Positions 25,201 through 33,700 of a stretch of DNA of 64,000 bases are shown here, in pieces. The translations under genes and the position numbers were made by a program. The DNA comes from Antedon mediterranea. Lineage: Eukaryota; Echinodermata; Crinoidea; Comatulida; Antedonidae. The stretch lies in the NCBI RefSeq assembly GCF_964355755.1, contig NC_092672.1, positions 36,578,501-36,642,500 on the forward strand, written 5' to 3'. Within the stretch, counting starts at the first letter, position 1; each line of letters begins with the position of its first letter. The notes under the pieces are model-generated. The model did no database searches, was not told where the DNA came from, and was given only the letters and a program-made list of their open reading frames with translations.

Positions 25201-28200
25201 TTATAATAATTATAATATGATTAAACAATAAAGGTGTTATTACCTTTGTGTGCAACTAAAAGAATAAATAAAACAGCATTTATAATAATAATTAATTAAT
25301 TACAGCATCAGAAAAAGTCCAAACAGACTGAGAATTAACGATGTTTCTTTGGAAATATATGGTGTTGTTGCCAAAATAATTCTTATTTCCATTGACATCA
25401 CTCTGTTTGTGTATGAAAAATTCAAGGATAGAACACAGAGGGTACACAATTATAAGCCTGATATAATTAAAAACAAACTCTAAAAAAGTGCCATTAAAGA
25501 TGTATTGTCCCCCTGAAAAAATAATTCTTAAACATTTTTTTGTTGAATATGCCATTTTAATGTCCCATAACAGTTATCCACTTATCCAAAAATTTGATTG
25601 AAAAAAAATGTATTTACCTGAAATAACTGTAATTTAAAGCAAAAAATAGTCAAATTGGCTGCCAGCAATGGGTTTTTGGTTGAATTTAACCATTTATTTT
25701 GTCTTTTTTTAAGTGAAAACATTTTTTTTTTTAGTTTTTTTTTCTATGGAGGTGATTAACTTGATTAAAACTACAAAATAACCTATGCAAAGTCTGATTT
25801 AATTAATTTTCATTTTTGATGTATTTGGGGGACAATACTGTACACCTTTAAATAAATGTCCAAATATTGAGCTTTTTTATTTATTTATTTTTTCCTCTTT
25901 CGTGGGGGTCACCCACATTTCTTCATTCCTTTTACAAATATATATTATATAACATACATACATTTTTGTAAAAATATAAAACAATAAAATTCAATATAGT
26001 AGTTAAAAAGCCACTATATCTATACATGTACATAAAATCGATGGAGTAAAAGTATGCTTTAAAAACGTACATTTTATGTTTATTGCAAGTTATTGTAAAA
26101 GTACGACTATTTATCATTTAAATTTACTTTATATTAAGAAATGTATTAAAAGTAGCTGTTTCTTTTATTATATTTTAAATTAGTTCTTTTTTTTTGTCAA
26201 GATTATTCAAAATCTTTTCACTTTATAAAGCATTTTTAAGATAGAGCGTTTTAACAAGGACTACCGATCAGGGCTTACAATACAAGTAAAAAATTGTATC
26301 TCGTCTGGACGTTACTAAATCCATTTAACCCTTTTTTACACTAGGCAATTTTTTTGTTTTTTTGTCAAGATTAGTCAAAATCTTTTCACTTTATAATACA
26401 TTTAAGATAGAGCATTTTAACAAGGACTACCGATCAGGGCTTACAATGAGTAAAAGCTTGTATCTTGTCTGGACGTGACTAAATCCCTTTAACCCCTGTT
26501 TACACTAGGCAAATTTCTGTAGTTCTTTTTTTTTTTCAAGATTATTCAAAATCTTTTCACAATTTTTGTATTGACGTTTCATAATGAAATATTACAATAC
26601 ATAAAAGGAAGTTTAATTATTATATATATTAATAATGAAACTGAAAACTATTCATTTATGTACTCTCAGTCACGCATCTATTTTTCCAATTATTATTTTA
26701 TAATAATTATAATATGATTAAACAATAAAGGTGTTATTACCTTTGTGTGCAACTAAAAGAATAAATAAAACAGCATTTATAATAATAATTAATTAATTAC
26801 AGCATCAGAAAAAGTCCAAACAGACTGAGAATTAACGATGTTTCTTTGGAAATATATGGTGTTGTTGCCAAAATAATTCTTATTTCCATTGACATCACTC
26901 TGTTTGTGTATGAAAAATTCAAGGATAGAACACAGAGGGTACACAATTATAAGCCTGATATAATTAAAAACAAACTCTAAAAAAGTGCCATTAAAGATGT
27001 ATTGTCCCCCTGAAAAAATAATTCTTAAACATTTTTTTGTTGAATATGCCATTTTAATGTCCCATAACAGTTATCCACTTATCCAAAAATTTGATTGAAA
27101 AAAAATGTATTTACCTGAAATAACTGTAATTTAAAGCAAAAAATAGTCAAATTGGCTGCCAGCAATGGGTTTTTGGTTGAATTTAACCATTTATTTTGTC
27201 TTTTTTTAAGTGAAAACATTTTTTTTTTTAGTTTTTTTTTCTATGGAGGTGATTAACTTGATTAAAACTACAAAATAACCTATGCAAAGTCTGATTTAAT
27301 TAATTTTCATTTTTGATGTATTTGGGGGACAATACTGTACACCTTTAAATAAATGTCCAAATATTGAGCTTTTTTATTTATTTATTTTTTCCTCTTTCGT
27401 GGGGGTCACCCACATTTCTTCATTCCTTTTACAAATATATATTATATAACATACATACATTTTTGTAAAAATATAAAACAATAAAATTCAATATAGTAGT
27501 TAAAAAGCCACTATATCTATACATGTACATAAAATCGATGGAGTAAAAGTATGCTTTAAAAACGTACATTTTATGTTTATTGCAAGTTATTGTAAAAGTA
27601 CGACTATTTATCATTTAAATTTACTTTATATTAAGAAATGTATTAAAAGTAGCTGTTTCTTTTATTATATTTTAAATTAGTTCTTTTTTTTTGTCAAGAT
27701 TATTCAAAATCTTTTCACTTTATAAAGCATTTTTAAGATAGAGCGTTTTAACAAGGACTACCGATCAGGGCTTACAATACAAGTAAAAAATTGTATCTCG
27801 TCTGGACGTTACTAAATCCATTTAACCCTTTTTTACACTAGGCAATTTTTTTGTTTTTTTGTCAAGATTAGTCAAAATCTTTTCACTTTATAATACATTT
27901 AAGATAGAGCGTTTTAACAAGGACTACCGATCAGGGCTTACAATGAGTAAAAGCTTGTATCTTGTCTGGACGTGACTAAATCCCTTTAACCCCTGTTTAC
28001 ACTAGGCAAATTACTGTAGTTCTTTTTTTTTTCAAGATTATTCAAAATCTTTTCACAATTTTTGTATTGACGTTTCATAATGAAATATTACAATACATAA
28101 AAGGAAGTTTAATTATTATATATATTAAAAATGAAACTGAAAACTATTCATTTATGTACTCTCAGTCTCGCATCTATTTTTCCAATTATTATTTTATAAT

Positions 28201-29999
28201 AATTATAATATGATTAAACAATAAAGGTGTTATTACCTTTGTGTGCAACTAAAAGAATAAATAAAACAGCATTTATAATAATAATTAATTAATTACAGCA
28301 TCAGAAAAAGTCCAAACAGACTGAGAATTAACGATGTTTCTTTGGAAATATATGGTGTTGTTGCCAAAATAATTCTTATTTCCATTGACATCACTCTGTT
28401 TGTGTATGAAAAATTCAAGGATAGAACACAGAGGGTACACAATTATAAGCCTGATATAATTAAAAACAAACTCTAAAAAAGTGCCATTAAAGATGTATTG
28501 TCCCCCTGAAAAAATAATTCTTAAACATTTTTTTGTTGAATATGCCATTTTAATGTCCCATAATAGTTATCCACTTATCCAAAAATTTGATTGAAAAAAA
28601 ATGTATTTACCTGAAATAACTGTAATTTAAAGCAAAAAATAGTCAAATTGGCTGCCAGCAATGGGTTTTTGGTTGAATTTAACCATTTATTTTGTCTTTT
28701 TTTAAGTGAAAACATTTTTTTTTTTAGTTTTTTTTTTCTATGGAGGTGATTAACTTGATTAAAACTACAAAATAACCTATGCAAAGTCTGATTTAATTAA
28801 TTTTCATTTTTGATGTATTTGGGGGACAATACTGTACACCTTTAAATAAATGTCCAAATATTGAGCTTTTTTATTTATTTTTTTTTTCCTCTTTCGTGGG
28901 GGTCACCCACATTTCTTCATTCCTTTTACAAATATATATTATATAACATACATACATTTTTGTAAAAATAAAAAACAATAAAATTCAATATAGTAGTTAA
29001 AAAGGCACTATATCTATACATGTACATAAAATTGATGGAGTAAAAGTATGCTTTAAAAACGTACATTTTATGTTTATTGCAAGTTATAGTAAAAGTACGA
29101 CTATTTATCATTTAAATTTACTTTATATTAAGAAATGTATTAAAAATTAGCTGTTTCTTTTATTATATTTTAAATCAGTACTCACAATTTGTATGTTTCT
29201 TTATTTCTTTTGACCTTATTTTACATCCATTACAAATATTTACATTAACTTTTTTATTTATTGAGCTTTTTTATACTTTAATTTAATAGAACAGATTTGG
29301 ATATTTGGACTTGGGAAATAACTAATACCATTTGGTTTTTAGTATCCCGGTATCCGGGCCTGGTATCAAATTTTTTGGCTCAACTCCATTCTTACTAAAA
29401 GTGAAACAGTAACATTTCATAAAGGAAATTTTACTCCCTTAAATTGGAGTTGGGGAAGTCCCAAAAACGTTTTCTCAGTTTATGGAATTTCCATGTATTG
29501 TGCAATAAAACAATAGTGGTAGAATGGGTTGAGGTTAGCAATAGGTCTTGACTTTAATCTCCTTTACTATTATCCTTTGTATATGTTTTAGTTTCACATT
29601 GTAGGTGGTGTGTACTTTAAATAATATTAACAAGGGAAGTGAAAATTGAAACTATAAAGTTAAATATGATAAATAAGGAAGAGCTATTTTAAAAATCAAC
29701 TAAACCTTTAAAGATGTATTGTCCCCCTGAAAAATATTTTTTTCTTTTTTTTTTGTTGAATATGCAATTTTAATGTTATATAATATTTATCCACTTTTAC
29801 CAAAAATTGGAACTAAACAAAATTTAGTTAACTGTAAAAATGTAATTTAAAGCAAAAAATGTATTATTTACATTTTATACAGTGTTCAACGGACATTAAT
29901 TCTAAATTAATTTCTATTTTATTTAATTTGTGTTTTAGCCATCAAACCGGTTGGACGGCTGTTGTAGTTAACTGCTTGGAGCGAGTGTGCAGTTCATAA
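8073..29999 (+). CDS. GH63-like (MGH1-like / YMR196W-type) glycoside hydrolase, 16 exons, 888 aa
   Basis: Predicted cytosolic alpha-glycosidase-like protein; substrate unknown. It belongs to the (alpha/alpha)6-barrel clan with GH63 and mannosylglycerate hydrolases. Exons: 8073-8206, 9791-9951, 10324-10506, 11224-11466, 11896-12045, 14335-14540, 15103-15327, 15722-15838, 17846-17997, 18448-18568, 18684-18843, 19130-19332, 20556-20699, 20814-20943, 21543-21819, 29939-29999. All introns are GT-AG, and the spliced length is 2667 nt in one frame. Motifs: WDYFPHD at 46, RWGEDG at 60, WDLAFH at 438 (D439 a candidate catalytic acid), GGFLGLDN near 539, LEQADGTAW at 562, [11 protein letters not shown] at 619, NWRGPIW at 768, HQTGW at 870. 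There is no signal peptide or membrane segment. Length and motifs fit bacterial and fungal relatives (about 880-1090 aa) as I remember them. The ATG at 8073 is the first in frame that leads into the conserved GTVREDY segment. The last intron (8.1 kb) is swollen by repeats. Confidence 0.9.
8207..9790 (+). other. intron 1 of the glycosidase-like gene
   Basis: GTAGGT donor and TCTCTCTAG acceptor; the exons join through a TGT codon just before the WDYFPHD motif. No further gene or clear mobile element is seen inside. Confidence 0.7.
10873..11032. mobile_element. MITE family A copy (intron 3)
   Basis: Begins aagctctgtctacactat and ends tagtgtggacagagctt, its imperfect reverse complement. The interior has the family-specific blocks tatggtagtgatatg, gacatcatcatgtcc and a second-half palindrome around tccatatatgg. 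No coding capacity. Confidence 0.8.
11518..11648. mobile_element. MITE family A copy, inverted (intron 4)
   Basis: Same termini (aagctctg to gagagctt), but the interior blocks run in the other orientation (ggacatgatgatgtcatat, then ccatatttgggcacatt). A degenerate second half of the same family follows at about 11680-11745. Confidence 0.75.
12046..14334 (+). other. intron 5 of the glycosidase-like gene
   Basis: Donor gtattg and acceptor ttctttcag. It holds a short direct repeat around 12723-12800 (ggtttaacaca, then ggtaaat) and the 68-bp minisatellite noted separately. A stretch near 14100-14310 has weak inverted symmetry around 'ggcgtttcatacgtg', a motif that recurs near 39184 and 62356. 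Confidence 0.6.
13579..13985 (+). repeat. 68-bp minisatellite, about six copies
   Basis: The block tgacaatgctgtgggtatca recurs with a 68-bp period (tgaca at 13584, 13653, 13721, 13789, 13857, 13925). Each unit also contains ggctggatatcaatggagat and an AAATAAAATAAG stretch. Units differ by only a few bases, so the array is young. It lies in intron 5. Confidence 0.9.
15958..16140 (+). mobile_element. tRNA-derived SINE (intron 8)
   Basis: A tRNA-like head with an A-box-like segment (taggttatggtgcttggcta) and a B box (gggttcaagtcct) about 35-40 bp on. A non-tRNA body follows and ends in an A/T-rich tail with ataataaaaaaaa. Confidence 0.5.
16143..17760 (-). mobile_element. dispersed repeat flanked by ACCTCCGCC/GGCGGAGGT, with internal duplication
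   Basis: The left edge has ctagaaagccactccgagag next to tacctccgcc; the right edge has cctccttggcggaggta. Inside, about 300 bp occurs twice in direct orientation (about 16370-16640 and 17190-17475). It is marked by aacaatagaacagcaacgc, aactcttgcctcttgt, tggacaagtagttctcgaga and actgctcgccggcttttgaa. Each half has an (AAAC)n run (16784-16812 and 17620-17720). On the minus strand the edges and (GTTTGTTT)n resemble a repeat type I recall from marine invertebrate genomes. I do not assign a class. It lies in intron 8. Confidence 0.55.
16231..16257 (+). repeat. (AT)n microsatellite
   Basis: Pure AT run inside the intron 8 dispersed repeat. Confidence 0.8.
18031..18250 (+). repeat. 52-bp minisatellite (intron 9)
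   Basis: Units start at 18031, 18083, 18135, 18187 and 18239 (last partial), each containing tggaatttagaccacctaga and accaacctgaaat. The array runs directly into a LINE 3' fragment, so it may derive from that element. Confidence 0.9.
18245..18395 (+). mobile_element. LINE (L2/CR1-like) ORF2 3' end fragment
   Basis: Starting near 18249 one frame reads W-N-x-L-P-x-S-I-R, then [10 protein letters not shown] followed by a stop at about 18329. This is the classic C-terminus of L2-like LINE reverse-transcriptase polyproteins. It is followed by gcgctttataaatg and a run of ATT triplets, a typical 3' end for such elements. Strongly 5'-truncated; it lies in intron 9. Confidence 0.75.
18872..19014. mobile_element. 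MITE family A copy (intron 11)
   Basis: The left terminus is degraded (only the tttgtcaaagagtgtgatg part is kept). The right end is intact, with actttgatagtgtagacaga. The interior block tatggtagtgatatgacatc is conserved. Confidence 0.75.
19355..19710 (-). mobile_element. degenerate SINE/LINE-derived repeat (intron 12)
   Basis: It begins on the plus strand with an ataataat stretch and ttctaaagcgcacatatcc, a type of 3' end common in dispersed repeats. On the minus strand a B-box-like ggttcgagggtc lies near the far end. The orientation and class are tentative. Confidence 0.35.
20373..20505. mobile_element. short CAG...CTG inverted-repeat element (intron 12)
   Basis: Termini cagtgaactcccccaat and the partner ending ggagagttgactg are imperfect inverted repeats; tctggttttc occurs twice inside. 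At 133 bp without a gene it fits a tiny non-autonomous hAT-like element. I could not define a target-site duplication. Confidence 0.5.
21081..21210. mobile_element. MITE family A copy (intron 14)
   Basis: Left end taagatctgtctacactatc; right end ttgatagtgtaggcagagctta. Shorter than other copies, with a reduced centre. The segment from here to about 21250 recurs at 23392-23477. Confidence 0.8.
21836..22011. mobile_element. MITE family A copy with internal triplication
   Basis: The block caaatatggtatggatatg is present in three successive versions before tagtgatatgacatcatcat, making this the longest copy (about 175 bp). Termini gctctctctactctatcaa and tgatagtgtggacagagctt. Confidence 0.8.
22031..22322. 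mobile_element. CAG...CTG inverted-repeat element, hAT-like MITE
   Basis: Left end cagtagaacccttgggacac. The right end ggtgtcccctgaat...ggttctacctg is its imperfect inverse. CAG/CTG termini and the 'tagaacc...ggacacc' pattern resemble non-autonomous hAT elements. At 292 bp it has no transposase. Eight bases on either side do not match, so the target duplication is lost or the edge is off. Confidence 0.6.
23134..23292. mobile_element. MITE family A copy (intron 15)
   Basis: Termini ttaagctctttctacgatat and tttgatagtgtagacaaggc, with internal gctatgacatcatcatgtcc. Confidence 0.8.
23392..23477 (+). repeat. second copy of 21166-21250 (MITE half plus unique flank)
   Basis: The run from cacattcttttgtcacataa through agtgtagacagagctt and acatacaaagtgtgaatgtg to agaaagactggctacctt matches the 21.2-kb locus almost base for base, including non-MITE flank. 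This shows a segment moved or duplicated, not an independent MITE insertion. Homology stops exactly where the 5S-like sequence begins. Confidence 0.8.
23476..23840 (+). mobile_element. 5S rRNA-derived SINE (SINE3 type)
   Basis: Positions 23476-23595 are a nearly full-length 5S rRNA-like sequence with the internal control region recognisable (gatcaccgaagttaagc, gggcctggttag, cttggatgggagacc). Substitutions and lost bases (for example gttgaaacacc, agagcttgg) make it non-canonical. It continues without a pol III terminator into a 200-bp unrelated body (gtctgcctca-like segment, then ctggctttgtttgtatcaa) and ends in an A-rich tail (23808-23840). This head-body-tail order is that of 5S-headed SINEs. 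It lies in intron 15. Confidence 0.8.
24118..24222 (+). repeat. outlying copy of the subrepeat in the 1.5-kb units
   Basis: Contains the ordered blocks ggactaccgatcagggct, aagcttgtatcttgtctgga and ttacactaggcaaatt. The same blocks occur twice within each 1497-bp unit that follows. This copy is more diverged, so it may be the ancestor of the subrepeats. Confidence 0.7.
24682..26178 (+). repeat. 1497-bp tandem unit, copy 1
   Basis: Starts attagttcttttt and ends just before the next attagttc at 26179. It contains two copies of the ggactaccgatcagggctta subrepeat, an internal inverted-repeat element (about 25492-25853) and AT-rich filler. Open frames of 87 and 61 codons on the minus strand recur in all copies; they have no recognisable motif and are not supported as genes. 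Confidence 0.95.
25492..25853. mobile_element. inverted-repeat element inside the 1.5-kb unit (TIR TTGTCCCCC)
   Basis: The left end attaaagatgtattgtccccc and the right end gggggacaatactgtacacc with ctttaaa are inverted repeats, with a short indel. A diverged partial copy at 29711-29830 outside the triplication shows this is a mobile family and not only part of the unit. Confidence 0.6.
26179..27675 (+). repeat. 1497-bp tandem unit, copy 2
   Basis: Nearly indistinguishable from copy 1 over the stretches I compared, including both open frames. This means a very recent duplication, gene conversion or an assembly repeat. Confidence 0.95.
27676..29174 (+). repeat. 1497-bp tandem unit, copy 3
   Basis: Same unit with scattered substitutions (for example ttactgtagtt against tttctgtagtt, and gcgttttaac in the second subrepeat). 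The 61-codon frame has four amino-acid changes relative to copies 1 and 2. Homology ends at tttaaatcagtactcac. Confidence 0.95.
29711..29830. mobile_element. partial diverged copy of the TTGTCCCCC inverted-repeat element
   Basis: Shares gatgtattgtccccctgaaa, ttgttgaatatg, attttaatgt and tatccactt with the copies inside the 1.5-kb units, but only the left part is present. It lies about 100 bp before the last coding exon of the glycosidase-like gene. Confidence 0.65.
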
Positions 30000-30970
30000 A
30001 GTGGTCATAGGTCACAGGTCAGGTCACACTCCATCGGAATACTGAATACTAGTGTTGTGCTCTGATTGGAAAAGAATATAGAGAAGCAGCTAAACACATA
30101 AAACTATGGTGAAAAAAATAATAATTAAAAATGTAGTGGTACGTTACCGTACTATAGAGATTGATTTAGAGATAGAGAATGTACCAGTTCCATTCCCCCC
30201 ACCCCTTTTTTTTAAAGGTGAAAAAAGAAGATAGAAAAGATGTTACCTCCCTACTCCACCTCTTTCCCCAATATGCTTGATCGCCTCAAGAATCGGCCGA
30301 GTGACTTCTGGTTTCTGAATCTAGTACCACACCAGCATTATACAAGTTAGTATTGATGCTTGGTTATGTAGCTTGTCAACTTCCTCTTGAATATGTGCAA
30401 ACATTTTTTTTTCATGTCTTTATTTATGTTTATGGGACAATTAGATTTAGATTTTAATACTGTACTTATCAAACCGTGTAGGGAACTTGTTCCTTTGTCA
30501 TCGTCGTCTTATGTATTTTGAAGGAAATAAATATATTATATCATATCACTACTAAACAAATTAGGCCTAGATTGAATAGAATTTATAGCCGATTTTGGTA
30601 CTGTATCGAAATTTGTCTAGTAGTATTATAGCCAAAACTATTAATCTAACCTTACCTTGTACAGGCACCATATGTGATCGTGTATTATGGAATTTGTCTA
30701 TGATACGGTGTAATATTGTCATATGGTGGAGATACAGCACTGAAATAGGTTGAATTTATCGTTTTTTATATCCTAGTAATTCAAATAGTTTTGATTCTAT
30801 AAACTAAAAACAAAACAGAAAGTGTAGTTCAAAATTATTTACCGTAATAAACAGGATTTAGAAAAAGCTAGCCTTTTTGTCGGCTTGCCATATTAAGGTT
30901 TAAAACAAAAACGATTATTAGTGGTTATTCTTTTCCGGATTTGGCAGTATTGTCTTGTGACATAGGTGTC
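30000..30970 (+). other. 3' UTR and intergenic region after the glycosidase-like gene
   Basis: A candidate polyadenylation signal (aataaa, about 30525) lies some 0.5 kb past the stop. No other gene is recognised before the promoter at 30978. Confidence 0.35.
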
Positions 30971-30977
30971 ACGTAAA

Positions 30978-31036
30978 GGGGAATTCCCATTGTTTTAAAT
31001 GTTGATTGGCTAGCTTCCTTATTAGGCCTATATAAA
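30978..31036 (+). promoter_or_regulatory. promoter of small-protein gene 1: kappaB-like site, CCAAT and TATA
   Basis: ggggaattccc (30978-30988) is a perfect match to the NF-kappaB/Rel consensus. gattggct (inverted CCAAT) follows at about 31004, and tatataaa at 31029-31036. The start codon is 100 bp further on. The same order of elements precedes the paralogue at 38053. Confidence 0.65.
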
Positions 31037-31135
31037 CCTGGATGCTTTGCTTGCTGCATTCACCTCCTGGCTTCCACACAGACTAGGCGTCGTATTTTCT
31101 TTAATATTGTCTAAATACGTTGAAATAAATATACA

Positions 31136-31501
31136 ATGGGAGATATTTGCGAGAAAATGTTGAATCGAGCAGAAACAGAAGCAGGACAAATTGGAGATGG
31201 GGCTATAAAGAAAGTTGGAGACGAAGCCGAGAAAAAGGTCGTTAGCGCCATTGATGATGCTATCCATAAGACAACGCATAAAGTGGACGATAAGACATCG
31301 AAAGAACTGCTAGATGGAGATTGGTGCGTTCACAAACAAGGTGATGGTGATGTGTCTTTTACTAAGGTTGAACAGTGCGAAGGAGGCGTTCACAAATTGT
31401 CAGACTGTGATAGCTTCGTACTGAAATGTTCCGACGGTCAAGATCTGAAAATCGACAAACAGTGTTCAAGGTGTAAGAAACACATGATGGTGAAAAATTA
31501 A
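31136..31501 (+). CDS. small Cys-domain protein, paralogue 1 (121 aa), function unknown
   Basis: I do not recognise the family. The intronless frame encodes a hydrophilic helical N-terminus (residues 1-50, rich in E, K, A and D) and a C-terminal domain (about 51-121) with six cysteines, in the contexts DWCVH, EQC, SDC, LKC and CSRCKKH. There is no signal peptide and no membrane segment, so it is probably cytosolic. The C-terminal CxxC-like end could bind metal or form disulfides. The paralogue at 38053-38424 shares TTHKVDDKTSKELLDGDWCV exactly, then diverges more, so the domain is under constraint. The ATG is set by the shared MGD start in both genes and lies 100 bp after a TATA box. The kappaB-like promoter hints at stress or immune induction (inference). 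Confidence 0.75.
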   Translation: MGDICEKMLNRAETEAGQIGDGAIKKVGDEAEKKVVSAIDDAIHKTTHKVDDKTSKELLDGDWCVHKQGDGDVSFTKVEQCEGGVHKLSDCDSFVLKCSDGQDLKIDKQCSRCKKHMMVKN

Positions 31502-31684
31502 TCGGAAACTCTTTATAACTTGAAATCAAGAATTTATAAGAAGAATTTAATAATGTACGACATCGATATGTTAATATTTCTCAAGATACTGTCGACCCAA
31601 TCTCCGGCATTGTTCGAAACTTTTGTTTCTAATTTTAAAATTATTATTCCGCTTTCGTGTGAACTAGATTGTACATCAACAATG

Positions 31685-31980
31685 TAAAGATGTCTGTTGG
31701 AGCAGCTTATGTCGGACCAGCTTATGTCCGACCAGCTTATGTCGGACCAGCTTCTATCGGACCAGCTACTGTCGGGCCAGCTTATGTCGGGCCAGCTTAT
31801 GTCCGACCAGCTTATGTCGGAGCAGCTTTATGTCCGACCAGCTTATTTCGGACCAGCTTCTGTCGGACCAGCTTCTTTCGGATCAGCTTCTTTCGGATCA
31901 GCTTCTGTTGGACCAACTTCTGTCGGACCAGCTTCTGTCTGAGCAGCTTCTGTCGGACTAACTAATGTTGGAGGCAGCTT
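31685..31980 (+). repeat. 15-bp minisatellite (GTCGGACCAGCTTAT)n
   Basis: About 19 imperfect 15-bp units. As 15 is divisible by 3, frames stay open across it and give pentapeptide repeats (AYVGP type in one frame), but start and context are poor. It lies 180 bp after the stop of small-protein gene 1, possibly in its 3' UTR. I treat it as non-coding. Confidence 0.85.
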
Positions 31981-32230
31981 CCATTTAAAGAGGTTTCCCA
32001 AATTGATATAAGGAGAGATACAATGAAATGGCGATGGACCGGACCTGTAACTTTTTTTTCACAAAATATTGTTTTCTTTTAATAATTGGAAAAAACAACA
32101 AAACTGTAGTCTGCTTTTCTTTGTGTAACGGTAATAAGTAGAAACATGTTATTGTGCAATTATTTTTAACCAATTCGACCAACATGACGTCATTAATTGA
32201 CCAAACCAAACCAAATTAATGTACTAAACA

Positions 32231-32346
32231 TAAAGGCCAATTTACACAGACAATAACGGTAAACGATGAGTTGAAAACAAAAAAAATATAGAATGTTACA
32301 TTAAACTTGGAGCGATCGGGCGGTTAAGTATTACCATTTGATCCGT
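32231..32346. mobile_element. half copy of the GGCCAATTTACA MITE
   Basis: aaaggccaatttacacagac and aacggtaa match the left end of the element at 1122-1300, and the ttggagcgatcgggcggtt block matches its centre. The right inverted repeat is missing. Confidence 0.55.
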
Positions 32347-32697
32347 ATTAGTTTGATGGTTTAGAGAATTACTCCTGTGAAAATGTTAAGAGAAAATTGT
32401 TTAGGAGGAGCACAGAACAAACTCCTTTGACATTTTGCACAAACATTTGTATTTTGGTGAATAGGGTATTAAATTATATAATTGTAACAACAGTGTTTTT
32501 TTATAGAAATATTCTAACAATAAGAATATAGTAGAGTATTATAGATGATATTTTACTGTTTAGTTTTTTACTTTTGTGTATGACATAGAGACAGTACTTA
32601 TATATATCTTTTATATAATATACATTAGTGTAGTTTATAATAAATAAAATTGAGGCGATGTTAGCATTGTTTACTTTGTGTTATGTTGCATAGTTAC

Positions 32698-32788
32698 TCA
32701 ACGCAAGGACGTAAACGCAACGCAAGCGTGTTGAGCGATGACAAATGACAGTTCGAATAATCCATCGCTTGTGATTTGACAACTCACT
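32698..32788. mobile_element. MITE family B fragment
   Basis: Carries caaggacgtaaacgcaacgc, the tgacagttcgaataatccat block and cgcttgtgatttgacaa, but both outer termini are cut. It abuts the intact copy that follows. Confidence 0.7.
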
Positions 32789-32959
32789 TAAGCGTGGTTC
32801 CCACTAGGACGTAAACGCAACGCAAGCGTGTTGACCAATGACAAGCGAAGTTATAGACAGTTAGCAATTACAAGCGAATAAGCTATCGCTTGTGATTGGT
32901 CAATTCACTTGCGTTGCGTTACGTCCTTGTGTTGCGTCGCTAGTGGGAACCACGCTTAA
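32789..32959. mobile_element. MITE family B1 copy
   Basis: A near-perfect palindrome: ttaagcgtggttcccactag at the left and ctagtgggaaccacgcttaa at the right, with TTAA ends. The arms include acgtaaacgcaacgcaagcg and the complementary cacttgcgttgcgttacgtc. No coding capacity. A further right-arm fragment (gcattacgttgcgttacgtc) is repeated to about 33030. Confidence 0.9.
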
Positions 32960-33030
32960 GCATTACGTTGCGTTACGTCCTTGCGTTGCGTCTTAAGTGG
33001 AAATCAAGCATTACGTTGCGTTACGTCCTT

Positions 33031-33344
33031 GCCCATTTACACTAGGACGATCAACGACCAATAGGCATAAAACTATAAAGAAATCTAAACAGTTTCGTAC
33101 TAGAACTATATGATAATCATCTATGCTTCCTTTGATGAAAACGATATTTTCACATGTCCAATCAAATGACGTCATGATTAGTAAAAGCAATAATCGATTT
33201 TATTGTTTTTATTAATCATTACGTCATTCGATTGGATTTTAGAAAATATTATTTTTAGCAAAGACAAATGATCATCCTGGAGCTCAGAACGAAAATCTTT
33301 CTAACTGATCGTCGATCGTTATCATCCTAGTGTAAATGGGCCTT
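33031..33344. mobile_element. MITE, TIR GCCCATTTACACTAGGA
   Basis: Left cccatttacactaggacgat and right atcctagtgtaaatgggcc are inverted repeats about 310 bp apart. The interior also has an inverted pair (tccaatcaaatgacgtcatg against attacgtcattcgattgga). It sits directly beside the family B cluster. Confidence 0.8.
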
Positions 33345-33353
33345 AAAATTAAT

Positions 33354-33700
33354 TTCAAAGAAAATGAAACAAATAATAGTCTAGATCCATTTAGGTCACT
33401 ATACCACAATTTAATATATCTGAGTAAATAACAATAATACAATGACCACATCTTCTACAACATTGCCAAAAACAAGGAAATGGTTTATGAGTACCAGAGA
33501 GAAGTTCAAAGAAAATGAAACAAATAATACTCTAGATCCATTTAAGTCTACCACAATTTAATATAAATGAGTAAAAAATAATAATACAATGACCACATCT
33601 TCTACAACATTGCCAAAAACAAGGAAATGGTTTATGAGTACCATAGAGAAGTTCAAAGAAAATGAAACCACAAATAATAATACTCTAGATCGTGCATGGA
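33354..33700 (+). repeat. ~150-bp tandem repeat, 2.3 copies
   Basis: ttcaaagaaaatgaaac occurs at 33354, 33505 and 33652. The stretch aatgaccacatcttctacaa and caaggaaatggtttatgagt lies in each full unit. The copies are close in sequence, so the duplication is recent. Confidence 0.9.

Larger units (their letters stand above)
21820..29938 (+). other. last intron (15) of the glycosidase-like gene, 8.1 kb
   Basis: A strong gtaagt donor and a ttttag acceptor join AG|C to encode the serine before the terminal HQTGW motif. The intron has been inflated by MITEs, a hAT-like element, a 5S-headed SINE and the 1.5-kb triplication, all listed separately. No independent coding gene is supported inside it. 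Confidence 0.75.

Noticed and set aside
25292-29111. Repeated 87- and 61-codon minus-strand frames
   Set aside because: They recur only because the 1497-bp unit is triplicated; composition is AT-driven with no motif or conservation signal beyond the duplication.
31669-31965. AYVGP-repeat protein
   Set aside because: Produced by a 15-bp minisatellite whose frames are open by periodicity; no independent evidence of translation.
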